From Isoetes taiwanensis (lineage: Eukaryota > Streptophyta > Lycopodiopsida > Isoetales > Isoetaceae), in NCBI GenBank assembly GCA_021234155.1, contig JAJEKV010000231.1, forward strand, positions 62,001 through 126,000: DNA of 64,000 nt, written 5' to 3'. A model generated the notes under the pieces. It searched no databases. It saw only the letters and a list, made by a program, of their open reading frames with translations, and was not told the origin of the DNA. Below are positions 46,163 to 56,509 of this stretch, in pieces. Numbering within the stretch: position 1 is the stretch's first letter; every line of letters begins with the position of its first letter. A program made the position numbers and the translations under genes.

Positions 46163-46892
46163 GCAAAAACGGCTCCAGCTTGAAGCTCAAAACAGCTTAG
46201 AGCATCAAACAACATGTTTTCAGGATGTAGAACAGATCTTTGAGGCAGAAGGAGCTGCAAAAGACCTCCGAAATTTCATAGTCTTGCTTTAAAACCTGTT
46301 AACGGCAAAGCAAATGTGCCGGCTCCTCTTGTGCCAAGGAAATAGCCATCTACTTTTTGCCAAAGATAGGCCAAACTATTGGAAGGGCGCAAATCTATCT
46401 ACAGATCAAATGCCAAGTCTCAGGCTTGCTCTCAATACAACTTTTATGGCTGCGAACCCTAAGAGCTTTTTGGCTTTATTTTTGGCATTGCATAAATGGC
46501 CCACAACCCAATACCACGAATTTTAGATGCTATTTTGAAGACAAGGCCAACTAAAAGTTTAACCACTATATCCATCTTCCATCAATATTGATTAAATTCT
46601 ATATCACATATACGATATCTTAATGATTGAGAAAATCTCTCATATTTTCCATGTGATAGCTCCCATTCCCGAAAGACATGTAGCTAGATATACTAAGTAT
46701 ATCTCAAATCTACCAAATCTACTATGGTAAACGGCTTATTCACCTTTCATTGCAATTGCAAGTACAAGTTCTCCAATTTACAGAGTACCTAGCTGTTATG
46801 CTATGAACAAATGTAGTCATATCTACAAGAAAGAAATCTCGTATGTCTCCTATGTGAGAGCTCACATTCAAGAAACACATGTTAATCAATAA

Positions 46893-49380
46893 AAAAAAAA
46901 CTAGCAAAAAGGCACGCCAGAGGCTATAAAAAATAAAGGCATAGAACAATAGGGCAAAGTAGTATAAATTGAATAACTAGCATCAAGCTAATCCATCATT
47001 AATAGCCCCACAATTTTTTTACTATTGTTAGAACATTTCTGAGGATTTTGATCTGGAGTTGGCTTTGCAAAACGCACCATTGTTCATGGTAATCTGTGGA
47101 AGTTTTACGCGCAGGTTTAGAATAATGTTGAATCTCTTTGATAATATGCACAGGATTCATAATTCCTTTGTTTTATGACAGTCATTAAGTGCCAACTCCC
47201 ATCACAAAACTCAAAGAAGACAGCCATGCTGAACCTCTAAACTATTTGATCAGAATGCAGTTTAGAGAATGAAGTAAAGTGCATCCAGGCATTTAAGTGC
47301 CAAACAATTCAAGAATACGTTGATACCATTAAACATACAATGGACTATGTAGAGCTCTGGGATTGTCTTTCCTAAGAGCTGTAATCATATAAAATGGAAG
47401 AAAATAAGAGTACCTTTCCTTGTTCCATAGTCAGTTTAGATTGCTTAGATTGCTTTCTGTGACTGTCAGCATTGTGCTAAATCGCAGGGGGTGAACTAGC
47501 CATCCTAAGGTAACATTACATCACGTTGAATAAAACTACCTAACAATATGTATTGTAGCAGTCTCTTTAGTGCTACAACAAAGCTATCCATTGTCCGTCG
47601 TGATGCTAGGTGAAGCCAAAATGCCTTTGGATTTGAGCTTCATGAAAATAATGGGAGGACAACTAACTAGCAGTCTGTCCAAAATATGTATAGAATACTT
47701 TGATTTTCCTGAAGATGATTCAAAAGAACCATTTACACATTCTAATGAATAACTAGTAAAAGAAATGAATTTGTACCTGGTTTAGAGCGCGTCGACAGAG
47801 CAGTCGTTCTATGAACCCTAGACCAATGACGCCATGGAAACTTTTTTGAAGGAGGAGAAGTAAAGGAAGAATCAAAAGAAAACGGCCCGATGCGCTAGAG
47901 AAAGAAAAAACAAAGAAAAATATGAGGGAATGGAAACGACCGAAGGAGAAATCAAACAGAACCCATATTTGCAAGACAGGAAAGGAAAAGAGGCTCAAGT
48001 CAAACGAAGAATCGAGTTGAGGAATGAAAGCTTATAAGAAATTGGAAGTATGCGATGATGATAATCGAAAGGAAGCACAAGAAAGCAAAACGGGGACGCC
48101 TAGTATCTCCGTCTCTATTTTCTTTGCCATTTTCTAATTTTACTACCCGTTGATTTATAAAACGAGAGATCTGGCGATGTACCACATATGCCACATCACT
48201 TTTTGCTGAGATGGAGGTGATAGGTAGGTAGAACATGCATTTTTAAAATTCAATGTATAAAGTAAGTTGCATTATGTGTTGCTGGACTAAGACATTAAAG
48301 ATCGCATGCACTTGACAATTCAAGCAAAGAAGCAATTATAATTGATCGGTGAGTTATGTTTTTTTCTTTGTTCAAATTAAAATGTTATAAATAGATGTGT
48401 CGTGCAAGGATCTAGAACACAATAGCTCATTTCAACATCACAGTCTTGGATTTAACTAATTATGGTTAGAACGAACACTCAAGATATTTACGCCGATGTT
48501 TGTTTTAGACCATAGATGGATATAGCAGGTAGAATATCCTTTATTGAACTTGTTGAAGATCGCCTGCAATTGATAAGTTATTTCAACCATTGATTGTTAA
48601 ATTATTACAACAATCCTTTACAACAAGCCGTTGGTACAGAACACGGGCTTGGTTGGCAAGCTCTAACATGCTCTGAAGTGATGCAATAGGATTGAATATT
48701 AACAAATCATGCTACATTTCTTTGCAGTTTGAAAATATGTGGCAATATAAGGCCACTCATAAAACAACTAAAATGTCAATGCGTGTAAACTGTGTGATTC
48801 ACACAACAAACAATGATCATAAGCTGAAGGGGCTCATATATCTACACATTTGTCTCACATTTTGTATATGCCCAAATCATAGCTCTCCATGCTCAATCAT
48901 GATTGTCCATGTTTAAGCAGAGTTAATGAATGGAGGCTTTCATAAGGCTATAAATTACCTCATTTGGGCTTTCAAACCTATTAGGCTCATTCATAATTAA
49001 CATCGATAATAGCCCGCACGTTATTATTGGGTTATAGAGGCGTTGCATGCTTCGACTTGCAGTAGCCGAATAAATATTTTCACAATCTCGGCGTGCGTAG
49101 TATCTCCTGCCTGGTCTTTAAGTTGCTTTTGACATTGGCAAATAATTTCACATTGTGCATTCTACAGCCCATAAAAGTAATATATTAAGAAAGCAAAAGA
49201 CTTACCGTTCAATGAACTAGGGATCCAAGCGCAAGCAGCTAGGATTTGACAAATTGTTGAGCAACCATAGTTCACAACATGCATTGAATTAGTCCTATCA
49301 AGATATACCAGGCAAATGAAGAAGCAGCGCTCGAAAACTGAACTTGCCAGGTACTCTTGATTCTAAGAGTAAGATTCTAA
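46893..49380. other. No supported gene
   Basis: AT-rich sequence. A 60-codon plus-strand frame at 47570-47752 (PLDLSFMKIMGGQLTSSLSK, then YFDFPEDDSKEP) has coding-like composition but no recognised family. The stretch near 48098-48215 resembles 54640-54752. Confidence 0.45.
48098..48215. repeat. Dispersed repeat or duplicated gene 5' flank, copy 1
   Basis: Shares TTTTCTAATTTTA, CCGTTGAT, GATCT and CACATCA with TTTTGCTGA in the same order as 54640-54752. In both cases a minus-strand gene start may lie to the left, so these could be related promoter or 5' leader regions. Confidence 0.45.
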
Positions 49381-49389
49381 GAGTAAAAC

Positions 49390-49690
49390 AATTTGTGGTA
49401 GAAAAAGAGACATCCCTTGTGCAATAAATTTAGCTAAGTTTCCATCTGCCATCTTGACTACTCTCTTGTCATATGGACGAATATTCTGTAAACCATGAAT
49501 TTTGGTCCGCCGAATGCTTGGACCTCTACAAGCCAAGCCTTTTACTGTAAATTCTCTGCAGCATATTGAGGAACTGCAATTCTGCCTTTTCCAAATCAAC
49601 ACGAGAGACATGAGCAGTCATGAGAAGTTTTTGTAGTCTGGACCTCTTTACCACAATACCAGCAAATGAATGGTTGCCTAGATTCAGAAT
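49390..49690 (-). pseudogene. Decayed copia gag-protease relic
   Basis: Minus-strand frames show FICWYCGKEV, resembling the start of a copia CCHC knuckle, and then DKRVVKMADGNLAKFIAQGM, resembling the segment after the copia protease active site. No LTR or integrase was found nearby. The match is weak and broken. Confidence 0.35.
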
Positions 49691-51217
49691 TGGAATCTGA
49701 CTTAGATTCTAATTGAAATGTTAAGAAGATGTAATAGGGATGGAACAACTAACGGATTTATGGAAGGTAAGGAAAGTCTGCCTGAATACAAATGTGTTGA
49801 CACAAAGCCTAGTTTCAACCATAGTTTAACCATAACAATCAATTCCTCATCTTGTATTTTTCCATCAGGCAGAAAGAAGGAAGCTTTCATATTCTAACAT
49901 GGCCTTTGATACCACAGAAGTTGGAGGTGGTGTGCATGTACTGAGTAATGGATGAACTGAAATTAAATTTACAGTTGGGTTTAATAGAACAAACATGGGG
50001 CACAGGAAATACGACAAGCACACTGCATTGCCAAATAACCGCAGAGAAAGACCATTTTTACAGACCATTACAACTGGAACAGAACCTGAATTTATTCGCA
50101 CTGTAATTTTCTTGTTTTACCTTGCAATAAGAAAATTGATTTTCCTGTATTCTTACCATGACTTTGATCATAGACTTAGCTCTCCTTCAAGTGCTGAAAT
50201 ACATAATGCTTATCGCTTTAGGCTGAACATAATGTAGTTCTGGCACCTGAAAGCCAACTATATTACCTCATATGAGATTCATTTACATGGTTTTGAAAAT
50301 GATATTCCCATAAATGCAGCTTAAGAATTTTCATGACACAAACTTAGGCTGAGAATAACCAGAAATTATACCATGGAATCTGATGGCTCTTGGGCATTTA
50401 CGGATATATAATGTACAGTCTAGTCAACTCAATAGGATTTTCTAGAAGAGCTGGATAATATAAGTTCTTTGTTATGGATTGCTGTAATAACGAAAGACCT
50501 AGCCAGCATGCCGAGTTTCTCATGTATAAACTTGCATTCATGTGCAGCCTTTGTGATTAGAAGCACTTAACACAATTTAAACTGGAATTCTTTGCCCTGG
50601 AGTTATAGTTCCAATCTGTATAGATATTGGCCCTACATACATCACTCATAGCCTAGTAAAAGTGAGAAAGGCATGGAAGAGTCTCCATTCTAATTTAAAA
50701 GTGAACATTACTATCGCATTGCTATAATGCTATAGAACATGATGGGTCTGTCTGCACTTTGTTTTTGCCAATATGTTTGTCTTTATTCCCAATAAAAACA
50801 TGGAACATACAAAGGGAACAGACATAGCTATACAAGCCTCAGGAATGGCAAATGTAGAAAATTTACACAGTACATCTATCAGCAGAATCATGCTCCATGC
50901 ATGGTCAAAGTAGTGTGTATACAAGAATATCACTCCCATTAAGACCATGAAGCAGTAATAATATTTTTGTAGCAAACCATAAAACTCTGAACTAACCAGT
51001 TAAGATCAAGCCTAAGATACATGAAGAAAAGAAGATTACCTGGAGACCGTACCAGATAGGTTCCTTAAGCATTGAAGGGGTTCCTCAAACAGAAAGACAT
51101 ATGAAAAACACTGCTTCAAAATAGACCAGTTCACAGATTCATCGCTATGATCCAAGCCCTGTAAACCCTGTAGGCTTCAATAGAGATTCTCACTTTGAAA
51201 AAGAAATCGTTTTGGCT
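49691..51217. other. No gene seen
   Basis: AT-rich intergenic sequence with short frames only. Confidence 0.5.
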
Positions 51218-51342
51218 GGAATATGTAGCATAATAACAGGGGGTTTCTTTTGTATTTTTATACACTTTTTACTAAGGTTTTTATATGATTTGATGACTGT
51301 ATTTCGTGAGATGTACTAATCGGTACATCTAGAGTGCACATA
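51218..51342 (+). repeat. Dispersed repeat, copy 2 (partner at 20871)
   Basis: Starts GGAATATGTAGCATAATAAC and ends GGTACATCTAGAGTGCAC. Same order and orientation as 20871-20990. Confidence 0.65.
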
Positions 51343-51782
51343 CCTTCACATTAATTTTGGTGGTATTATTCAATGGTTATGCCTATGATTTCTATAAATA
51401 TCACAATTCAAGCATGCAAACATCGAACAAAGGTATTTTAGGGTTATTATCGAACAAAGGTATTTTAGGGTTATTTAATTGTTCTTCTCTCACGGATCGT
51501 TCTTCTCTCACGGCTTGGCAAGGCAAAAGTTAACAGGACTTTGTTTGAGTGACCCTACGGTACCGGAAATCCCCCGCACAAACCGGCTATAGCGGATAAG
51601 GTAAAGATTTTCTTTGGGTTTTTACTTCTGTTTTCGGCTATGGCAGATAAGGTTTAGCTTTGCTTGGTTTCTGATTCATGGATTCAGTGGCTGGATCTTT
51701 TGCTGCAAAAATCAGAAGATGCTAACCAGGACCCGAACCTAAAGTTGAACCTGAGCTGCAAAAATCAGAAGATGGGTCAAGC

Positions 51783-52203
51783 TCTGTTTCCATGACAGTG
51801 AAGGGGACCTTTGGTTACCTTGATCCTGAGTACTACCCTATACTTTCTGGTTGGTTCAAGACATCGTAAGCTTGCTCCATTCTGAAATGACCTCTCTTAA
51901 TGCAGGTATTATATGCAGCAACGATTGACAGAGAAAAGTGACGTATATAGTTTCGGAATTGTTCTTCTTGAAACAATATCTGCGTGTGATCCTCATTGCC
52001 CTGAGCACTTTTTGCCAAATAGCAGCATTGTTACATGGGTAATAATGTTATCCTTTATGCAATTGATCTGCAAGAACTTTGGTTAAGTTATAATTTTGCA
52101 GGCCAGGGGACATTTGCAGAAAGGCAACCTAGATTGCATGTGCCCATTCCCAATAGTACCATCATTGCTTACTGGCAGAATGATTAGACAGGCCCGATGC
52201 TGA
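51783..52203 (+). pseudogene. Receptor-like kinase fragment (activation loop to subdomain IX)
   Basis: Three small exons with consistent splice phases. 51783-51829 gives SVSMTVKGTFGYLDPE, the activation-loop and P+1 signature of plant receptor-like kinases. 51906-52039 gives YYMQQRLTEKSDVYSFGIVL and LLETISA. 52102-52203 gives ARGHLQKGNLD and then degenerates to a TGA. The donor GA|GTAC and acceptor GCAG|G rebuild the conserved DPEYY. The catalytic loop, the N-lobe and the C-terminus are absent, so this is a fragment of a malectin/LRR-type receptor kinase gene. Confidence 0.75.
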
Positions 52204-52773
52204 ATCTGCTGCTTGGATTTGGGGCAAATTTGGGAGCGGCTGGAAGAATGAATAAATTCGTTCATTAGGGTAATACCTTTTCGCATGGTGCGAACACGTG
52301 AAGAACTGCTTTTACCAGATGCTACACTATCCAACTATTTTACCAGATGCTATTATATCCAGATCTCAGCTGTGTTTGCACATGATCAAGAGTTTTGTGA
52401 CAAAAAGCATCTTCTGCATCACTCTAGGAAAGAGGATATCTGCATGGAGCAGAATGGAGACGCATATTTGTGGTAGCTCATCAATGTAAAAACCAACAGG
52501 GCATCCTGTTGTGCTGTTCCTTAGATCTTTTTCTATTCATTCTGCCCAGGAAACTGCCATAAAGATAAAGAGGTCCACATTGTTTACCTTAGTTGCCCTG
52601 ATGTAGCTGACTCTCTGTTTAATGTTGCTCTTTCTAAGTTGGTTAGGCCATGCTTTTCTCTTGGCGAGCCTCTCATTTTGATGTGCCCACGACTAATCTC
52701 CTTAGGTTAGGTGAGATATGTAGCTATCATGCTCTCAAATGTATTCTTGTGGAATTGTGTTATACAACGATAA
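52204..52773. other. No gene seen
   Basis: Sequence between the kinase fragment and the inverted duplication, with no recognisable coding signal. Confidence 0.45.
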
Positions 52774-54064
52774 AATAGCTACCATCACGTAGGTAAGTCT
52801 TGATGTCTTTAATTCTTTTTGCTTTCTACCAAAGTATGCAACTTGTGGTAAGCGGCCCTTGGTATGCAATGCAGTGCAGGAACTGAGACTAAAACGAAAT
52901 GTGTTTGTGAGAATGTCCAGTTGTGCGATTTTATACGCCCCGCATAGATGCAAAGATATAGATGCATGGGCATAATGAGTTGAAATCCCGTGATTATAAA
53001 GTCGTTACTAAGCTACAAATTATATGTTTATTTCTAATTTTTTTTTATAATATCATTATAATTCAAATGGCATGTTTATATCCAATACTTTTTCTAAAAT
53101 TTGAATGTGCATTACTCTTCAGACTAGCCCAGATGCTCAAATCTTGGGGGGTTTGTTTTGTTAGGGCCCGAAGGGCCAAAAATATTTTTAATATAACAAC
53201 CAACACATAACTAACATTAACGTTATTAACACAAACCATTGCATCTAACGCATTTAAATTAAAATCCCCCTCAAACCCCCTTTGGTTTGGGTGCATATTC
53301 ACACGGGGTTATGTAGGGCAAAATGAGCCCCGAAAACTTACAATACATGTACAAAATTAACACCATTAAGTACATTCCCTCAAACCTTATAGTCTTTTGC
53401 AAACCTCAATATACAGTATACAAAAATTTGTACAGCTATACCCCACAAACGAGGATCGCCATGTACGGTCCAGATCAAGGAATAAAGGGCAAATATGCCC
53501 ATCCGACAGCTCTCGATGCCCGGAGTAACCCCCCGTGTGAATATGCACCCAAACCAAAGGGGGTTTCAGGGGGATTTTAATTTAAATGCGTTAGATGCAA
53601 TGGTTTGTGTTAATAACGTTAATGTTAGTTATGTGTTGGTTGTTATATTAAAAAAATTTTTGGCCCTTCGGGCCCTAACAAAACAAACCCCCCAAGATTT
53701 GAGCCTGGGCTAGTCTGAAGAGTAATGCACATTCAGCGCCTTAGAAAAAGTATTGGATATAAACATGCCATTTGAATTATAATGATATTATAAAAAAAAT
53801 TTAGAAATAAACATATAATTTGTAGCTTAGTAACGACTTTATAATACGGGATTTCAACTCATTATGCCCATGCATCTATATCTTTGCATCTATGTGCAGA
53901 CGTATAAAATCGCACAACTGGACATTCTCACAAACACATTTCGTTTTAGTCTCAGTTCCTGCACTGCATTGCATACCAAGGGCCGCTTACCACAAGTTGC
54001 ATACTTTGGTAGAAAGCAAAAAGAATTAAAGACATCAAGACTTACCTACGTGATGGTAGCTATT
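52774..54064. repeat. Large inverted duplication (538-bp arms, 214-bp spacer)
   Basis: Left arm 52774-53311 and right arm 53526-54064 are near-identical inverted copies. The outer 370 bp of each arm contain the splice donor and first intron of a minus-strand gene exon at 54046-54307. The inner parts are the ends of a foldback element related to 23306-23743. Several arm differences lie at CAG/CTG. Confidence 0.92.
53148..53692. mobile_element. Foldback element at the centre of the inverted duplication
   Basis: Ends are inverted copies of GTTTGTTTTGTTAGGGCCCG, with AAGGGCC following. The inner repeat GGTTTGGGTGCATATTCACA and the spacer match the element at 23.3 kb. No transposase frame was found. 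Confidence 0.75.
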
Positions 54065-54307
54065 GTCCCGAGAAAACAAAAAACGCCCGGGATGGGCCGC
54101 CATAGCCAAGGCAAGCTCGAGCGCCAAAGATAGGGCCTGAAATAAATAAAAAGGAATTGCTGCACAGCTGACGCTGCTGCCGGATGAAGCCCTGCCGTTG
54201 CTTCCGCTTTTGGGATATGTGGAAGAATGATGGAATGCAGAGGCGGAGGTATTAACCTCTGTTTGCCTTGTTCGAGCTCCTGATGCGTGAGACGCAATAT
54301 TAGCCAT
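54046..54307 (-). CDS. Putative first exon of an unrecognised gene
   Basis: From an ATG at 54307 on the minus strand the frame encodes MANIASHASGARTRQTEV, a Ser-rich stretch, and a hydrophobic stretch (ALSLALELALAM). It ends at a good donor (ACGTAG then GTAAGT). The Ser-rich N-terminus could be an organelle-targeting peptide. The intron side is the right arm of the inverted duplication, so the downstream exons may be displaced or lost. The product is not recognised. Confidence 0.4.
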
Positions 54308-54639
54308 GCTTATTGCTTGCATATATGCAAGAAACTACTGGAGCTCCGTCAGATTTGTTGCAGAAGTGCTACTTGGGACTGCAAAGATGAAAGGGAAGGA
54401 TTGAGTGCGTTAACAAGAAGGAAATTCGAAGGAAGCGAGAGATAGGGTAAGGAAAATCGAAGAAGCAAACAACAGAAACGGAAAGAGAAATGGAAGGAAA
54501 CTGAAAGCAAGGAAAAACAGAAGGAGATGGGAAGATGGAGATGGAAATCCTATCCACTTATTTCTTCGGATCTAGTCTTGGATAGAAGAAAATCAGACGG
54601 AAGCGAGAATAAATGTAATACCGGAGCAGAGAGATTGCG

Positions 54640-54752
54640 AATGACTCCACCTCCCTCTGTATTTTTCTGCCTTTTTCTAATTTTAATAGCCGTTGATCTG
54701 TAAATCTGAAGATCTTACGGCTTACACCATACCACATCAGATTTTGCTGACA
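54640..54752. repeat. Dispersed repeat or duplicated gene 5' flank, copy 2
   Basis: Pairs with 48098-48215 in order and orientation. It lies about 330-450 bp upstream of the ATG of the minus-strand exon at 54307. Confidence 0.45.
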
Positions 54753-54818
54753 TGTAGTTGTTACGTGGATAGCCTAGAATTGCAAGGAGGGTTGCACGCT
54801 TGGTTAGGCTGGCGTGCT

Positions 54819-54841
54819 AAAAAAAAAAAAAAAAAAAAAAA
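54819..54841 (+). repeat. 23-A homopolymer
   Basis: Twenty-three A residues, followed by the copy of the dispersed repeat shared with 27998 (CACGGTGGTAGAAAG). It could be a retroposon tail, but no body was identified. Confidence 0.5.
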
Positions 54842-55128
54842 CCAATCACGGTGGTAGAAAGTTGTGCGAGAAATCTTGGCCTTTGATCCAACAATCCAAG
54901 CTCAATCTATCAGATCAAGGCAATGCACAACACAAAGAATCATCATCTCCATAGCTAGATCAAGCAAAATACTCTCTCTCAATACACCGTCTCTCTCTGT
55001 TCTTCTCTCCCTGCTCAGATAATACAGTGATGATCCTCCATCCACAATGCATACGTGCAAATATCCTGCACGCGTGCATGTGCGTATATCACTCCATATA
55101 CAGCATACGATCTCCTATACCACCTCAA

Positions 55129-55179
55129 TAGTGGTGAGTGTGGTGAGTGGTGAGTGGTGAGTGTGGTGAGTGTGGTGAC
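55129..55179. repeat. GGTGAGTG-type microsatellite
   Basis: Irregular reiteration of GTGGTGAGT, flanked on both sides by ACCACCTCAATAGTGG. Confidence 0.8.
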
Positions 55180-55684
55180 CACCTCAATAGTGGCGACCAC
55201 AGTGGGAAAATGTGCCACTCCGTGGCGGAGAACCCACAACAAAATGTACTAATATGGTCCTTGGGACATGTCCCCAAATGACACATTTACATGTATGTTT
55301 AGAAAGAAAATTACCCTCCTAAAATCCGAATGACTGGTACAAAACAAATTGGTCCAAAATGACAGTGACGAAACAGAGCCTCTGTAACTGTGGCAAACTT
55401 TGGAAGCTGATATCTTGAGTTCCAGACCTCCATTTGACTTGCACCATAGCTCTTTGGATTCGTGTCGCCGAAATACATCTTTTGATATAGGATAGATTGT
55501 GTATTATGGAACTGTCACCATCTGTTTTTACAACGACCTGCTTTAACCCAAAAGTTCTCCACAAATTCTCTGTAATTGAAGCTATGTCAAATCTGAATCC
55601 CTCAGAATAGCACTTCTCTTTCAAAATAAGGCCTGAGATCCTTTCCATGCCTGGATTTAGAGAACAATTCTCCTTCTAGAGTCA

Positions 55685-56496
55685 TCAACCAACTCCAACC
55701 CTATTAAGTAAGCATCTTCTAAATAGAAGAATGCTGACAACATGTAATAACAGCAAAAAGTGTGTCCAAAGAACAAACCACACTCCAACAACCTGCTCAA
55801 ATATTACTGCACCAGCATACCAATGTGGCAAATCTGATGTGATGTAATAGAGCTTGATAAAATGACATATTCCAAGTAGCTTATTTGGTGCAACCCAACC
55901 TTTATGAGCATCTTTGGTTGCTGCACACTGAGATAAAGTGCTGCTCATATCCAATTTCCCATCCTTTATCACATAGTCATGCTCAAACACACATAGTCTC
56001 TTCCACACTTCCATGCTCAAACATGCAAGGAAATAGTTGTCCTTGATTCTCAAACTTCTTTGGACTGCTCCAAGCATAAAGCATTAGCAATTCTAGCTCA
56101 CGATTTAGTGCCAAATCATCAAAGCGAGCAAAGTTTTCCATTTGAGGCATGTAAAAGTCTTGCTCACCTGATACATGTCTCAAATCTGAAAGTCTCATAA
56201 AGAGGACTGTTGTCATGACTGTCACCAAATTCAAAAGCATATAACATATCTCTAGAGTGGTCAAATGCTAAAATATCAATGCTTTCCACCTCTAGCTCAC
56301 ATAATAATGGTTTATCATCATCCAAAAATGTTTCATATGTGTGAAAAGTCTCAACCTCAGGGCTGCTCAAGCATCTATCACTTTCTTTCTCATGACAATG
56401 CTCAAACTTATCAATTGCACATAAAAGAACATGCTCATACTCTTCAACTATGTGGGATGTGATTAGATTGACCTGATTTTTGTTTGTCCCATCCAT
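55685..56496 (-). pseudogene. Minus-strand coding remnants downstream of the gypsy protease
   Basis: Three overlapping frames read, in order, EEYEHVLLCAIDKFEHCHEK, then ENFARFDDLALNRELELLML, then APNKLLGICHFIKLYYITSD. They follow the protease remnant on the same strand after a frame change. I recognise no reverse transcriptase or integrase motif. They may be a spacer or 3' part of the same element. Confidence 0.3.
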
Positions 56497-56509
56497 ATGT
56501 TTGATTTCA

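Larger units (their letters stand above)
40503..46892. repeat. Segmental direct duplication, copy B (interrupted by copia)
   Basis: Same orientation and content as copy A. It is split at 41479-45742 by a copia element flanked by TTTAT. After the element the match to copy A resumes at once (TTTATAAATGTGCAGGC). Confidence 0.92.
54308..55680. other. Upstream region of the 54.3-kb exon, and non-coding sequence
   Basis: This contains a purine-rich stretch (54385-54545), the repeat at 54640-54752, an A-run and a GGTGAGTG microsatellite. A 109-codon minus-strand frame at 55319-55648 has no recognised domain; it may belong to the 3' part of the gypsy-like remnant. Confidence 0.4.
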
